In this document: positions 57,067 to 64,000 of the stretch, in pieces
Numbering within the stretch: position 1 is the first letter of the stretch
How the letters are laid out: the number at the start of each line of letters is the position of its first letter
NCBI GenBank assembly: GCA_019749805.1
Contig: JAIEPH010000032.1
Location: 1 to 64,000, forward strand
Direction of reading: 5' to 3'
DNA: 64,000 nt
DNA from: Mycobacteriaceae bacterium
Lineage (GTDB): Bacteria > Actinomycetota > Actinomycetes > Mycobacteriales > Mycobacteriaceae
The notes under the pieces: model-generated
Databases searched by the model: none
What the model saw: only the letters and a program-made list of their open reading frames with translations
Told to the model about the DNA's origin: nothing
Translations under genes and position numbers: made by a program

Positions 57067-57394
57067 CATGACTGATGCAGCGGCCGACGAGCACCCGCCG
57101 CAAGTCGCGGCGGCTAACTCGGTGCGCCCGCCGGCCGTTGCCGAGATCGCTGGTAGGCGGCCCGGTACTCGCTGGCGCTGATGCAGAACACCCCAGTCGC
57201 TCGCCGACGATCTTGCCTTTAGCGATCTGCACCCGGAACAAGGCAAGGCACTCGCCCTCACCGTCAACTGCGTTTCCAGGCCAAACATTGTGCTTACCTG
57301 GGACGTCAGCTCGAGAGACGGTGACCCGATACGCGTGAATTTCACCGCGCGGGCGGCGCTCGAACCGTGGCCGACGGAGGCCAGCACCTCGTAG
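57067..57394 (+). CDS. Hypothetical protein, apparently frameshifted
   Basis: An ATG at 57067 opens 38 residues (MTDAAADEHPPQVAAANSVR). After a frame change near 57180 a protein-like stretch follows, LADDLAFSDLHPEQGKALAL and RPNIVLTWDVSSRDGDPIRV, to a TAG at 57392. The two parts could be one gene of about 108 residues. I find no family. Confidence 0.4.
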
Positions 57395-57414
57395 TCCGAG
57401 CGATGAATTGGCGA

Positions 57415-57840
57415 TCACCGGCCCCCCCGCGCGAACACGGACTGCACCTTGCGCAGCAGATTATCCAGCGAATCGCACAGGATGGCGTCCATCGCGCGAT
57501 AGTCGATCTCAAGAACTGGACCCTCCTCAAGTGATTGGATCCGCCATGCCCGTACTTCGATTGGCGCGGTGAGGATATGGCCCGACCACTGGTTCATCCC
57601 GACGACAAGGCCAAGCTAGAGCAGATGACCCTCCAGCTTGTCGACGGTCCTGCGTCCAGCGTGCTGCAACTGAGAAATTACAACGGCACCTGGGCCCTTG
57701 CCCACGTCACCGTGTACCGGATCGAGTTGGATGAGAACGCGTACGCGGGCCTGATCTCCGCGAGGCTACCAACACCTGCCGAACTTGCTGCGGGGCTTAG
57801 TGGCGGTCCGGTCGCGCATCATGCGTCGGCGCGTTTACCG
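57415..57840 (+). pseudogene. PAS-like mycobacterial sensor-domain fragment
   Basis: One frame gives LHLAQQIIQRIAQDGVHRAI and VDLKNWTLLK to a stop near 57532. A second frame from about 57577 gives ARPLVHPDDKAKLEQMTLQL, VDGPASSVLQLRNYNGTWAL and PTPAELAAGLSGG. The combination resembles mycobacterial DUF5593-type proteins with a PAS-like fold. After about 57800 the frame loses similarity. The assignment is tentative. Confidence 0.4.
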
Positions 57841-57972
57841 GCGTTGCTTGCAAGTCGTGCACATGAACAGCTCCTCTCGGGAGGCCGAGAAGCGTGCCAG
57901 TCTTGGGGAACTGGTTCAGCGCCATCTCTGCGGCAACGTGCACCCAAACCGGGCAAGCGCGGGCTGTACTCG

Positions 57973-58842
57973 TTACGGAATGAGCGGCCCCAGCGGGGTT
58001 CGGAAGATGACCTTGATCTCGCCGCTGGGTTGCAGTTCCTCGGTAATCAGGTTCCCGTTGTGCGGATAGCGCCAGTGCGTTGTTCCGGGCCCGCAGATCG
58101 AGCGGTCCGCGTCGGCGCTGGGCAGCCAGCAGGACCCGGTGTCGTTGGGATCGGCGCCGGGCTCGAAGATGATTGTGAGCTCACCTGTGCGAAGGTTTTT
58201 CGACACGTAGTTGCCGGCGTCGTCGACGTAGGTCACCGTGTCAGTGTTGGACGGGCACAGCGCGGCTATGTCGCCGTCGGCGGTGCCGATCCAGCACGGG
58301 GCTGACGTGTCGTCGGTCGGTGGTGGTGGTTGGTAGGGAACGGCGGTGTTCGGGTAGTTCAGTTGGCGCACCGTCGCAGCCAGATCGGCGTCACGAGTCT
58401 TAAACGCCGAGATCACCTGACGCTGTTCGTCGACTCGATTACGCAACGCGATCAGCAAGGCCAGCCGACCGGCCGGAGTGTCGGTGTAAGGCCCGGTGCG
58501 CGCTGTATCGGCCGCGGCGTTGACCACCACGTTGCCCGACTGGTTGCGACCCGCCGCCTCCGCAGACGCCGCCTCGCTGATCACCGCCGACAACCTGGCA
58601 TCCAGAGCCGCCGTACGCGACAAACGCCGCGACAGCTGTTGCGCCACATGAGCGTAAGCGTTCGCGAACTGGCCCGAAGCGTCCAACGTCTGCGGCGTGC
58701 TGGCCACCCGGTTTGACAACGTGGTCAACGTCTGTGACGACCCCGACGCATCGGCGCCAGCATCCAACGGCGCTCTCGAAAACAACGCATGACCACGATC
58801 CAACGCAACAGCCACTCGGGCCAACACCAAATCCACGGTCAC
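57973..58842 (-). CDS. Hypothetical helical protein, DUF4226-like
   Basis: 289 residues from GTG 58842; GTG 58836 is equally possible. The N-terminal half is helical and alanine-rich (LTTLSNRVASTPQTLDASGQ, ALDARLSAVISEAASAEAAG). A Pro-rich linker (YQPPPPTDD) and a beta-rich C-terminal part follow (TYVDDAGNYVSKNLRTGELT, GPGTTHWRYPHNG). I see no signal peptide. It resembles mycobacterial DUF4226 proteins found near type VII secretion genes; that is from general appearance only. Confidence 0.5.
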   Translation of the reverse strand: MTVDLVLARVAVALDRGHALFSRAPLDAGADASGSSQTLTTLSNRVASTPQTLDASGQFANAYAHVAQQLSRRLSRTAALDARLSAVISEAASAEAAGRNQSGNVVVNAAADTARTGPYTDTPAGRLALLIALRNRVDEQRQVISAFKTRDADLAATVRQLNYPNTAVPYQPPPPTDDTSAPCWIGTADGDIAALCPSNTDTVTYVDDAGNYVSKNLRTGELTIIFEPGADPNDTGSCWLPSADADRSICGPGTTHWRYPHNGNLITEELQPSGEIKVIFRTPLGPLIP

Positions 58843-59045
58843 CCACCCAAGATAACCGCACGTCAGCACGGGCTCCACACCCGTAAACGGGTGGGCCCGC
58901 GGCCGTGCAAGGTCCCGACGCACCCACGCCGAATACCCGTGTGGTGATGGGCGGAAGTTGGCTTAGGGTGCGAGAAGCGGGGACGGACGTACCGATGCGG
59001 GCGTAGCGGTACCGGCACAAGCAGACCGGCATTAGGAGGACAGGG

Positions 59046-60124
59046 GTGGCTGATCAGGGTGCTACCGAGTTCCCGTTCGTGATCCGCGACGTCCCCACAG
59101 GATTTGAAAGCGGCGATGGCTACTCAGGCGGTCACGGTGAGCCGCATGACGGACGCCGATGGCCAGGATGAGTTTGGTGTGCGCAGTTGATGCAGCCCGT
59201 TCAGCGCCGGGCCGCGATGGTCGATCATCGCACCCGCTATGACGCCGACTATGTTGGCGTCGACGCGGCCGGCCCGTACGTGTGGACGCATTACGTCGCG
59301 CTGCGCCCCCACGATGGCGGTGTGTTCGGACTCGGCGTTCAGGGCGTCGCCGCCGACTTCGCTTTCGTGGTCGATCTGAGTCTGGGAGCCGACAGGTTCT
59401 TCGATTCCAACAAGGTGGACTGGGTGGCCACGGTGATTGTCGACGGAGGGGCCGATGCTGAGGTCCTCGATGCCGAACCGGACCCGAGCCACCACGCCGA
59501 ACGCGAAGCGGAAGCCGAGGATAACGAGGCAACAAGTGCCGGCCACGAACGCGGCGAAGACCCGGATGAGGCTGAGGAGCCCGAGCCACCCGCTAGACCG
59601 CGGCGGCCAGCCGCGGTCGGGCCGACGCCACGTGAGCACCTAGCTCGAGAGGGCACACAAGTTAGCGCCGAGCAGTTCGGTCGTGCGCTCGACGGTGCGC
59701 TGGCGACGTTGGCGAACCTCACCGGCACCGCGGCCGCGGATATACCTCGCCCGCGGGAGATCAAGGCGCGCAAGCACTTCCGCTACCGCGGCAACCACCC
59801 GTCCTACAGCTTCAGCGGGACCGAAGTGCGTTACCACACGGTGGATCCGATTCAAGGGGCGGTTCGGGAAACGACGCAGATCCCGGTGAGGCGCTGTGTT
59901 GGATGGTCGACGATGTGGCGCGGTCGCTGGCCTGGACGTGGGCGCAGCGCACACCAGCCTCTCGCATGATGGACCGCGACCAAGTGCAGTGGCTGCTGGC
60001 CGCGCCTCTGTGGCTCACGCTGGTCACCGCCCTCGACGTCCGGTGGGCCGGCAAGACACGGGCAAGGATCGCGCAGCTGAGGAGACACGCGCAGACATCG
60101 GGCGCTCTGCGGCAGGGTCACTGA
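59046..60124 (+). pseudogene. Hypothetical plasmid-type gene, frameshifted
   Basis: GTG 59046 with AGGAGGACAG upstream starts MADQGATEFPFVIRDVPTGF. Frames change near 59105 and again near 59890. Middle part: RTRYDADYVGVDAAGPYVWT, a charged Glu/Pro-rich linker (about 59520-59620) and EIKARKHFRYRGNHPSYSF. Last part: MVDDVARSLAWTWAQRTPAS and QLRRHAQTSGALRQGH to a stop at 60122-60124. Taken together it could be a protein of about 350 residues. No family recognised. Confidence 0.4.
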
Positions 60125-60294
60125 CTGCTCACCGCGGAACAAACCCGAGGATCATGAGCTTGGGCTTTACGCGGTGGTTCCTGGGGCCGACGACGGCGCC
60201 GACGCGGCCGCCTAACCTGTGATCGACAGTGGTTCGCCAGACTGCCCCAGGTGCCCAGTGGTGCAGTGTGATTGGGGTGCTGACCGGCGGTCTT

Positions 60295-61443
60295 TTACGA
60301 GGCTTTCTGCTGTCGGTCGTGGATCTCGTCGACCAGGCTGTGCAACGTGCGAGTCTTGAGCTGGTGAACCGAGTCGCTGAGGTAATGATCGTTGATGCGG
60401 TCGCGTAGCTGGATGGCCTCGGTCAGCCGGTCGATTTCCATTGCACCGCGCCAGGGCTCGGGTCGAGCCAGAAGTGCAGCGGTGTCCGCGGCGCGCGCGT
60501 GCAGGTAGTGGCTGCGGCGGTCGTCGAGCGGGCCGGTGACACTGTTGCGGCATCGGCCGATGCGGCAACCGATGCGGGTGCGGATGTCGGTGTTGTGAAG
60601 TAGGTCTCGCGCCGCAGCGGCGGGGATCGTGGCAGCGAGCCTGGGCAGGTAGACGCCGGCGGTCGCGCCGCCGCCCTGGTCTTTGTTGGGATCGGGTTTG
60701 CGCCTGTAGCGGGCTACGGTCTGGGCGTGGTTGACCTTTTCGAGCAGCCCGACACCCACGGAGTAGGCGTCGGCGTACCCCAATGCGACTGCGCATTGGC
60801 CGATGTTTCCGGATTGCCCGAGCGTGACGTGGATGCCGCGTTCACGGAAGGCGTGCAGGAAAGTGAAGGCCTTACGGATCTTGCGCAGGCTTTCATCATC
60901 GCCGCCGAACGGTGAGAGGCGGATCTCTACGGTGTCGATGCCGGCTGCGGCATATTCCGTGGGAAGGTCCACGTTGAGGTGGCCCACAACCATCGTGGAG
61001 ATGGTCAGGACAGCGCGGGTCGGCTTGGTGGTTGAAGCCAGGCGGGTGCGTTCGGCCAGGTCGACATTGAGATGTGCGGTGCGGTCGTTGGTCACGTAGA
61101 AGTGTGGGGCGGTCACATTCGTCACGACCGGCGGGTGGGCATCAAGGACTTTGTCGATCATCCGTTGACGTTGCTTCGCATCAGCGGACAGCGCGTCGGT
61201 GTCATATGGACTACCAGCCCACAGCGGGAACTTGTCCAGGCCGTAGCCGACGGTGGTCAACCGTTCAGCGGCCAGCTCCCAATACACATCGAGGCCGGCG
61301 TCGACGGCCGCCGCCGCGGCGTCGTGCTGGTGTCGAGCCGCTTTCGTGTCCAGGGTGATCGCCGTCGCTCCGGCGTGTTCGCGGGTCAGGAAGTCCTCGA
61401 CGGGCTTGTGATCACCCGGTCCGAGCCGAAACTGTATGCCCAT
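60295..61443 (-). CDS. Hypothetical 382-residue protein, possible TIM-barrel enzyme
   Basis: ATG 61443 to a stop at 60295. The alternation of short beta strands and helices (AVLTISTMVVGHLNVDLP, GIDTVEIRLSPFGGDDESLR, GIHVTLGQSGNIGQCAVALG, YADAYSVGVG) suggests a TIM barrel. A CRIGRC motif follows. These features loosely recall the tRNA-guanine transglycosylase/DpdA superfamily, but I cannot assign it. It is divergent from the Xre-type antitoxin with 86 bp between. Confidence 0.5.
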   Translation of the reverse strand: MGIQFRLGPGDHKPVEDFLTREHAGATAITLDTKAARHQHDAAAAAVDAGLDVYWELAAERLTTVGYGLDKFPLWAGSPYDTDALSADAKQRQRMIDKVLDAHPPVVTNVTAPHFYVTNDRTAHLNVDLAERTRLASTTKPTRAVLTISTMVVGHLNVDLPTEYAAAGIDTVEIRLSPFGGDDESLRKIRKAFTFLHAFRERGIHVTLGQSGNIGQCAVALGYADAYSVGVGLLEKVNHAQTVARYRRKPDPNKDQGGGATAGVYLPRLAATIPAAAARDLLHNTDIRTRIGCRIGRCRNSVTGPLDDRRSHYLHARAADTAALLARPEPWRGAMEIDRLTEAIQLRDRINDHYLSDSVHQLKTRTLHSLVDEIHDRQQKAS

Positions 61444-61481
61444 CGTATTGGGGGTTCCTCTCGCGTCGAGGGCCAGTTCCG

Positions 61482-61498
61482 TGTCATACTACATGACA
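61482..61498. promoter_or_regulatory. Inverted repeat TGTCAT-ACTAC-ATGACA before the toxin-antitoxin genes
   Basis: Perfect 6-bp arms and a 5-bp spacer, 31 bp upstream of the antitoxin start. A third ATGACA half-site lies at 61505-61510. It is the likely operator for autoregulation and also lies 38 bp before the divergent gene at 61443. Confidence 0.6.
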
Positions 61499-61529
61499 GA
61501 ATGGATGACAAAAGGAAGACAGGGCTTCA

Positions 61530-61871
61530 ATGGGTGTGAGCGCGCTCGCCACGACCGTCTCCGGTGCGATTGACCGGCTCGGACTGACATACGAGGAGGT
61601 CGGCGAAATCGTTGACGCGTCGCCGCGGTCGGTAGCGCGGTGGACAGCCGGCAAGGTCGTCCCGCAGAAGCTCAACAAGCAGCGGCTTATCGAGCTGGCC
61701 TACGTCGCGGATGCGCTGGCAGAGGTGCTTCCGCGAGACCAGGCCAACATGTGGATGTTCGCGCCGAATCGGCTATTGAAACACCGTAAACCGGCCGACC
61801 TTGTGCGTGAAGGCGAATATCAGCGGGTCCTGGCCCTCATCGATGCCATGGCCGAAGGAGTCTTCGTGTGA
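61530..61871 (+). CDS. Xre/MbcA/ParS-type antitoxin (RES-Xre system)
   Basis: 113 residues, ATG 61530 with AGGAAGACAGGG upstream. The N-terminal part has a helix-turn-helix-like segment (LTYEEVGEIVDASPRSVARW). The C-terminal DUF2384-type domain reads MWMFAPNRLLKHRKPADLVR and GEYQRVLALIDAMAEG. Antitoxins of this group neutralise RES-domain toxins and repress their own operon. The stop overlaps the toxin start (GTGA). Confidence 0.85.
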   Translation: MGVSALATTVSGAIDRLGLTYEEVGEIVDASPRSVARWTAGKVVPQKLNKQRLIELAYVADALAEVLPRDQANMWMFAPNRLLKHRKPADLVREGEYQRVLALIDAMAEGVFV

Positions 61872-62425
61872 GCGATTCCCTCCATGAGGGCCTCGTACAG
61901 CGCGTTGACGCTCGCGGCACCACACCGTGGTCAGGTGAGTGCTTCCGCTACACAGCAGCACATCGTGACGCATTGTCGGGAGAGGGCGCGCGCCGGTTCG
62001 GGGGCCGATGGAATCCCCCACTACTGTTCCCAGCCATCTATCTGGCTGACTCCGCGCGGGCCTGCATGGTTGAAGTCGAGCGCGCCGCCAACGCAGCGTC
62101 GACGACAGCCGACAAGATGCTCCAAGCGGCATATCGGCTGCACACCATCGACATCGCCAACCTGGAGATTTTGGACCTTCGGACACCCGAGGCTCAAGAG
62201 GCGGTGGGGTTGGAGATCGACGACATCTTCGGTGACGACTGGGCTGCGTGCCAGGCCGTAGGACATGCCGCCTGGTTTTTACACATGCAAGGCGTGCTGG
62301 TGCCGGCCGCCGGTGGGGTCGGGCTGGTGATCACCGCCTACGAACAGCGCACGCGCCCAGGTCAACTCGCAGTACGTGAAAGTATTGACCTCACACCGCA
62401 GACGTACGTGCGGCTGCGCGCGTAA
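61868..62425 (+). CDS. RES-domain toxin
   Basis: 185 residues from GTG 61868. The RES-domain core is RRFGGRWNPPLLFPAIYLAD followed by SARACMVEVERAA, with the conserved Arg, Tyr and Ser positions. RES toxins such as MbcT of M. tuberculosis and Pseudomonas Res break down NAD+, stopping growth. Gene order antitoxin-toxin and the 4-bp overlap fit the MbcTA/RES-Xre class. Confidence 0.85.
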   Translation: MSDSLHEGLVQRVDARGTTPWSGECFRYTAAHRDALSGEGARRFGGRWNPPLLFPAIYLADSARACMVEVERAANAASTTADKMLQAAYRLHTIDIANLEILDLRTPEAQEAVGLEIDDIFGDDWAACQAVGHAAWFLHMQGVLVPAAGGVGLVITAYEQRTRPGQLAVRESIDLTPQTYVRLRA

Positions 62426-62704
62426 TCATCGAGTGACGTGTAGTGGTCGAGCGCCGGCCGGGCCTGATGTCGTGTGCCGTCCTCGGCCGTGAAGTATCCA
62501 GATCGGCCCTCTGCGTTCTACCCAGTGTTGGTAATTCGCCTGCAGAACAAGGCATTTCGGCCATGGGCACCGACAGGTCGCCTTGACGAGCGGGCTGATA
62601 CGTTGACCGGCATCGCGACAGCCATCGAATAAGCCGTCAGCGGCCACAAAGCCGCGGGCCGCTTCGCGCCGGGATCATCTCGCGCGTGGCCAGCTCAGGC
62701 GGGC

Positions 62705-63532
62705 TTAGGGTCGGCCGGCAACGGCCAGAGGCTCCCACATCGCACCGGCGAACACCTCGAACGTGTCGGGCACTTCCGCGGACAGTTTGGCGAGCAACCG
62801 CAGATGCCAGCCCGCATCTGGACCGTTCACCGTGCGCACTGTGACCGTGGCCCGCCCCCGGTCAGGGATCCGGTGGATCTCCTCAACCAACAGATTGGGT
62901 ATCCATCCCAGCGGCACTTGCCCGCGGGTCGTCGTGAGGATGGCACGCGGATTACTCACGTTGGTCGGTTCATCACACAGACCGAGTTGATCGCCAGGGC
63001 GCAGCGCGGAAAGCGTGCGTTCAAGCTGGTCACGGGTCACCGTGATGGTCGTCTGCCCGACGTGGATCGGGCGTTCGATGATATGGCGCATCCCGTGCAC
63101 CAGGAACCCGCACTCTAAGCGTCCGCCGTTGATCTGCGGCACCGGGAACAGCTGGATCGTGTCGCCCTGGCGACGCCCACCCGAGCGCGTGATCTGCTCC
63201 CACGGCGAGGCGCTCTCACTCAACCCCAAACGCGTTACCCAACGGGCGAAATCCGGGCGCCGAGACCCCATCGCGCGCTGGGCGAACAGCGGGAACAGCA
63301 CAGGCGAGGTGTACCAGCGGTCAAGGTCGGGGAAGCCAAGAAACGGCCGGAAACCTGCCGCGTCGAGAGCATTGCGGATGTAGTAAAAGCTATACGCGTG
63401 ACCGTCATAGCTGAGCACGCCGACCGGTGAAATAGACCGCTCGATCGGGTGCTGCCAGGTCACCACCAGCTGGCGCAGCGTCGCGCTCGCGCGCACCCCC
63501 GCAAGGGTGGCGTTAGATGTCGCGGCCCGCAT
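62705..63532 (-). CDS. HIRAN-like domain protein linked to a HipA-type kinase
   Basis: 275 residues from ATG 63532, which overlaps the end of the kinase gene by 20 bp. The N-terminal part is HipA N-domain-like in style (PIERSISPVGVLSYDGHAYS, YYIRNALDAAGFRPFLGFPD). The C-terminal part has LCDEPTNVSNPRAILTTTRG followed by PLGWIPNLLVEEI, which resembles the HIRAN DNA-end-binding fold (DxPTNxxDPxA ... GYVP). The pair may be an uncharacterised toxin or defence unit. Assignment is from motifs only. Confidence 0.55.
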   Translation of the reverse strand: MRAATSNATLAGVRASATLRQLVVTWQHPIERSISPVGVLSYDGHAYSFYYIRNALDAAGFRPFLGFPDLDRWYTSPVLFPLFAQRAMGSRRPDFARWVTRLGLSESASPWEQITRSGGRRQGDTIQLFPVPQINGGRLECGFLVHGMRHIIERPIHVGQTTITVTRDQLERTLSALRPGDQLGLCDEPTNVSNPRAILTTTRGQVPLGWIPNLLVEEIHRIPDRGRATVTVRTVNGPDAGWHLRLLAKLSAEVPDTFEVFAGAMWEPLAVAGRP

Positions 63533-64000
63533 GAAGCAGCCTTTCTCGATTGATCCGTAGCACTTCACCTGCGAACGTACGGGACGGGGCCGACATTTCC
63601 GGCACCCGCTCAAGGACTTCGATGACAGTGTCGTCGCTCACGCTACGCACATTGTCCATCCAAAACCGCCCGACAGTCGGCCGACACATGCGCAGCGCGG
63701 TCAGGGCGTGGTCGACGAGCGTGGGAGGACCTATCCCCAAGTCGTACTCGAATCGCCACGCTGTGCCCTTGCGGGCCCACTGCTCGACGCCATTTCGCTG
63801 GCTCAGCCGGGCCGTGCACTCGGACTCCCTCACGTTGTACCCGAGGCTGCTGGACTGGTCATACGAATCGGATAACCGCAGGTTATCGGCGCTGTCTGGG
63901 GGTGGAAGCAGGATGGCCCAGTTGTCGTCGTGCCGGTCGCGGTTGGCGATCCACGCGTCGAGCACCATGTAGCCCGCGAACACGTCGAACGCACTGAACT
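63513..64000 (-). CDS. HipA-like protein kinase, C-terminal part (runs off the window)
   Basis: The frame is open to the window end (FSAFDVFAGYMVLDAWIANR), so the start lies beyond 64000. The kinase catalytic loop is ANRDRHDDNWAILL with the catalytic Asp. The metal-binding motif is SDSYDQSSSLGYNV. The remaining C-terminal 100 residues are helical. HipA kinases phosphorylate aminoacyl-tRNA synthetases and cause persistence; CtkA/HipA-like variants have other targets. No HipB is in the visible part. Confidence 0.65.
   Translation of the reverse strand, partial: FSAFDVFAGYMVLDAWIANRDRHDDNWAILLPPPDSADNLRLSDSYDQSSSLGYNVRESECTARLSQRNGVEQWARKGTAWRFEYDLGIGPPTLVDHALTALRMCRPTVGRFWMDNVRSVSDDTVIEVLERVPEMSAPSRTFAGEVLRINRERLLHAGRDI

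Noticed and set aside
59124..59639. Minus-strand open frame with a hydrophobic stretch
   Set aside because: The hydrophobic part is the antisense of the acidic linker of the plus-strand gene, a known shadow effect.

Overview
The window is high-GC DNA from an actinomycete, most probably a member of the Mycobacteriaceae. The evidence is the mix of genes: FadD, FadE and EchA paralogues, an MmpL relic, an NDMA-type alcohol dehydrogenase, a TIGR03084 protein, KstR-like TetR regulators, an EccC-like type VII secretion domain, and IS1380 and IS256 transposases. Many GTG starts and 4-bp GTGA/ATGA overlaps also fit. I see no rRNA, tRNA or CRISPR array. The catabolic cassettes, many broken genes, IS remnants and a toxin-antitoxin end look like an accessory island or megaplasmid segment; that is inference.

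Layout. 1-600: relics (thioesterase tail, BtrH-type N-terminus, alcohol dehydrogenase tail). 604-8192: acyl-CoA catabolic block with a thiolase-like/DUF35 pair, two broken acyl-CoA synthetases, a broken TetR gene, a crotonase, a TIGR03084 protein and an AtuA-family protein. 8691-11231: broken badI/badH/acyl-CoA dehydrogenase set beside an intact TetR gene. 12156-14500: cyclase relic and an IS1380 element. 14499-16226: transglutaminase-like gene and BtrH-type gene. 16572-24047: alkane-oxidation block with alcohol dehydrogenase, broken FadD, SCP2 protein, ferredoxin reductase, CYP153, ferredoxin and a divergent AraC regulator. 24100-26769: P450/ADH chimera relic, histidine kinase relic and an intact carboxylesterase. 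27282-34707: divergent acyl-CoA dehydrogenase, then biotin-dependent carboxylase beta and alpha subunits, another acyl-CoA dehydrogenase and a broken synthetase. 35517-39742: minus-strand operon of DUF35, thiolase-like protein, SDR and FadD. 41002-46839: DUF6188-like protein, TetR, 14-TM MFS pump, thioesterase, KstR-like TetR and an MmpL relic. 47645-54852: TetR plus an intact six-gene beta-oxidation operon. 55278-56050: internally deleted IS256 element. 56050-64000: plasmid-like end with an EccC-like domain, hypothetical genes, a RES-Xre toxin-antitoxin pair, and a HIRAN-like protein with a HipA-like kinase.

How it works together. CYP153 with its two redox partners should hydroxylate alkyl chains, the NDMA-type dehydrogenase should oxidise the alcohol, and FadD, acyl-CoA dehydrogenase, crotonase, SDR and thiolase sets should degrade the acids. 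The carboxylase, AtuA-family protein and acyl-CoA dehydrogenases suggest methyl-branched or terpenoid acyl-CoA breakdown. Three inverted-repeat families (TGTTA-N8-TAAC, GCTAC-N5-GTAGC and TAC-N4-GTA) recur at the promoters of separate units and probably mark three TetR regulons.

Many genes are broken by single-base frameshifts. Three are repaired by changing a homopolymer run by one base (3606-3609, 6236-6241, 15423-15427), so some pseudogenes may be sequencing errors. Others have real deletions, a 56-bp duplication or lost ends and are true relics.
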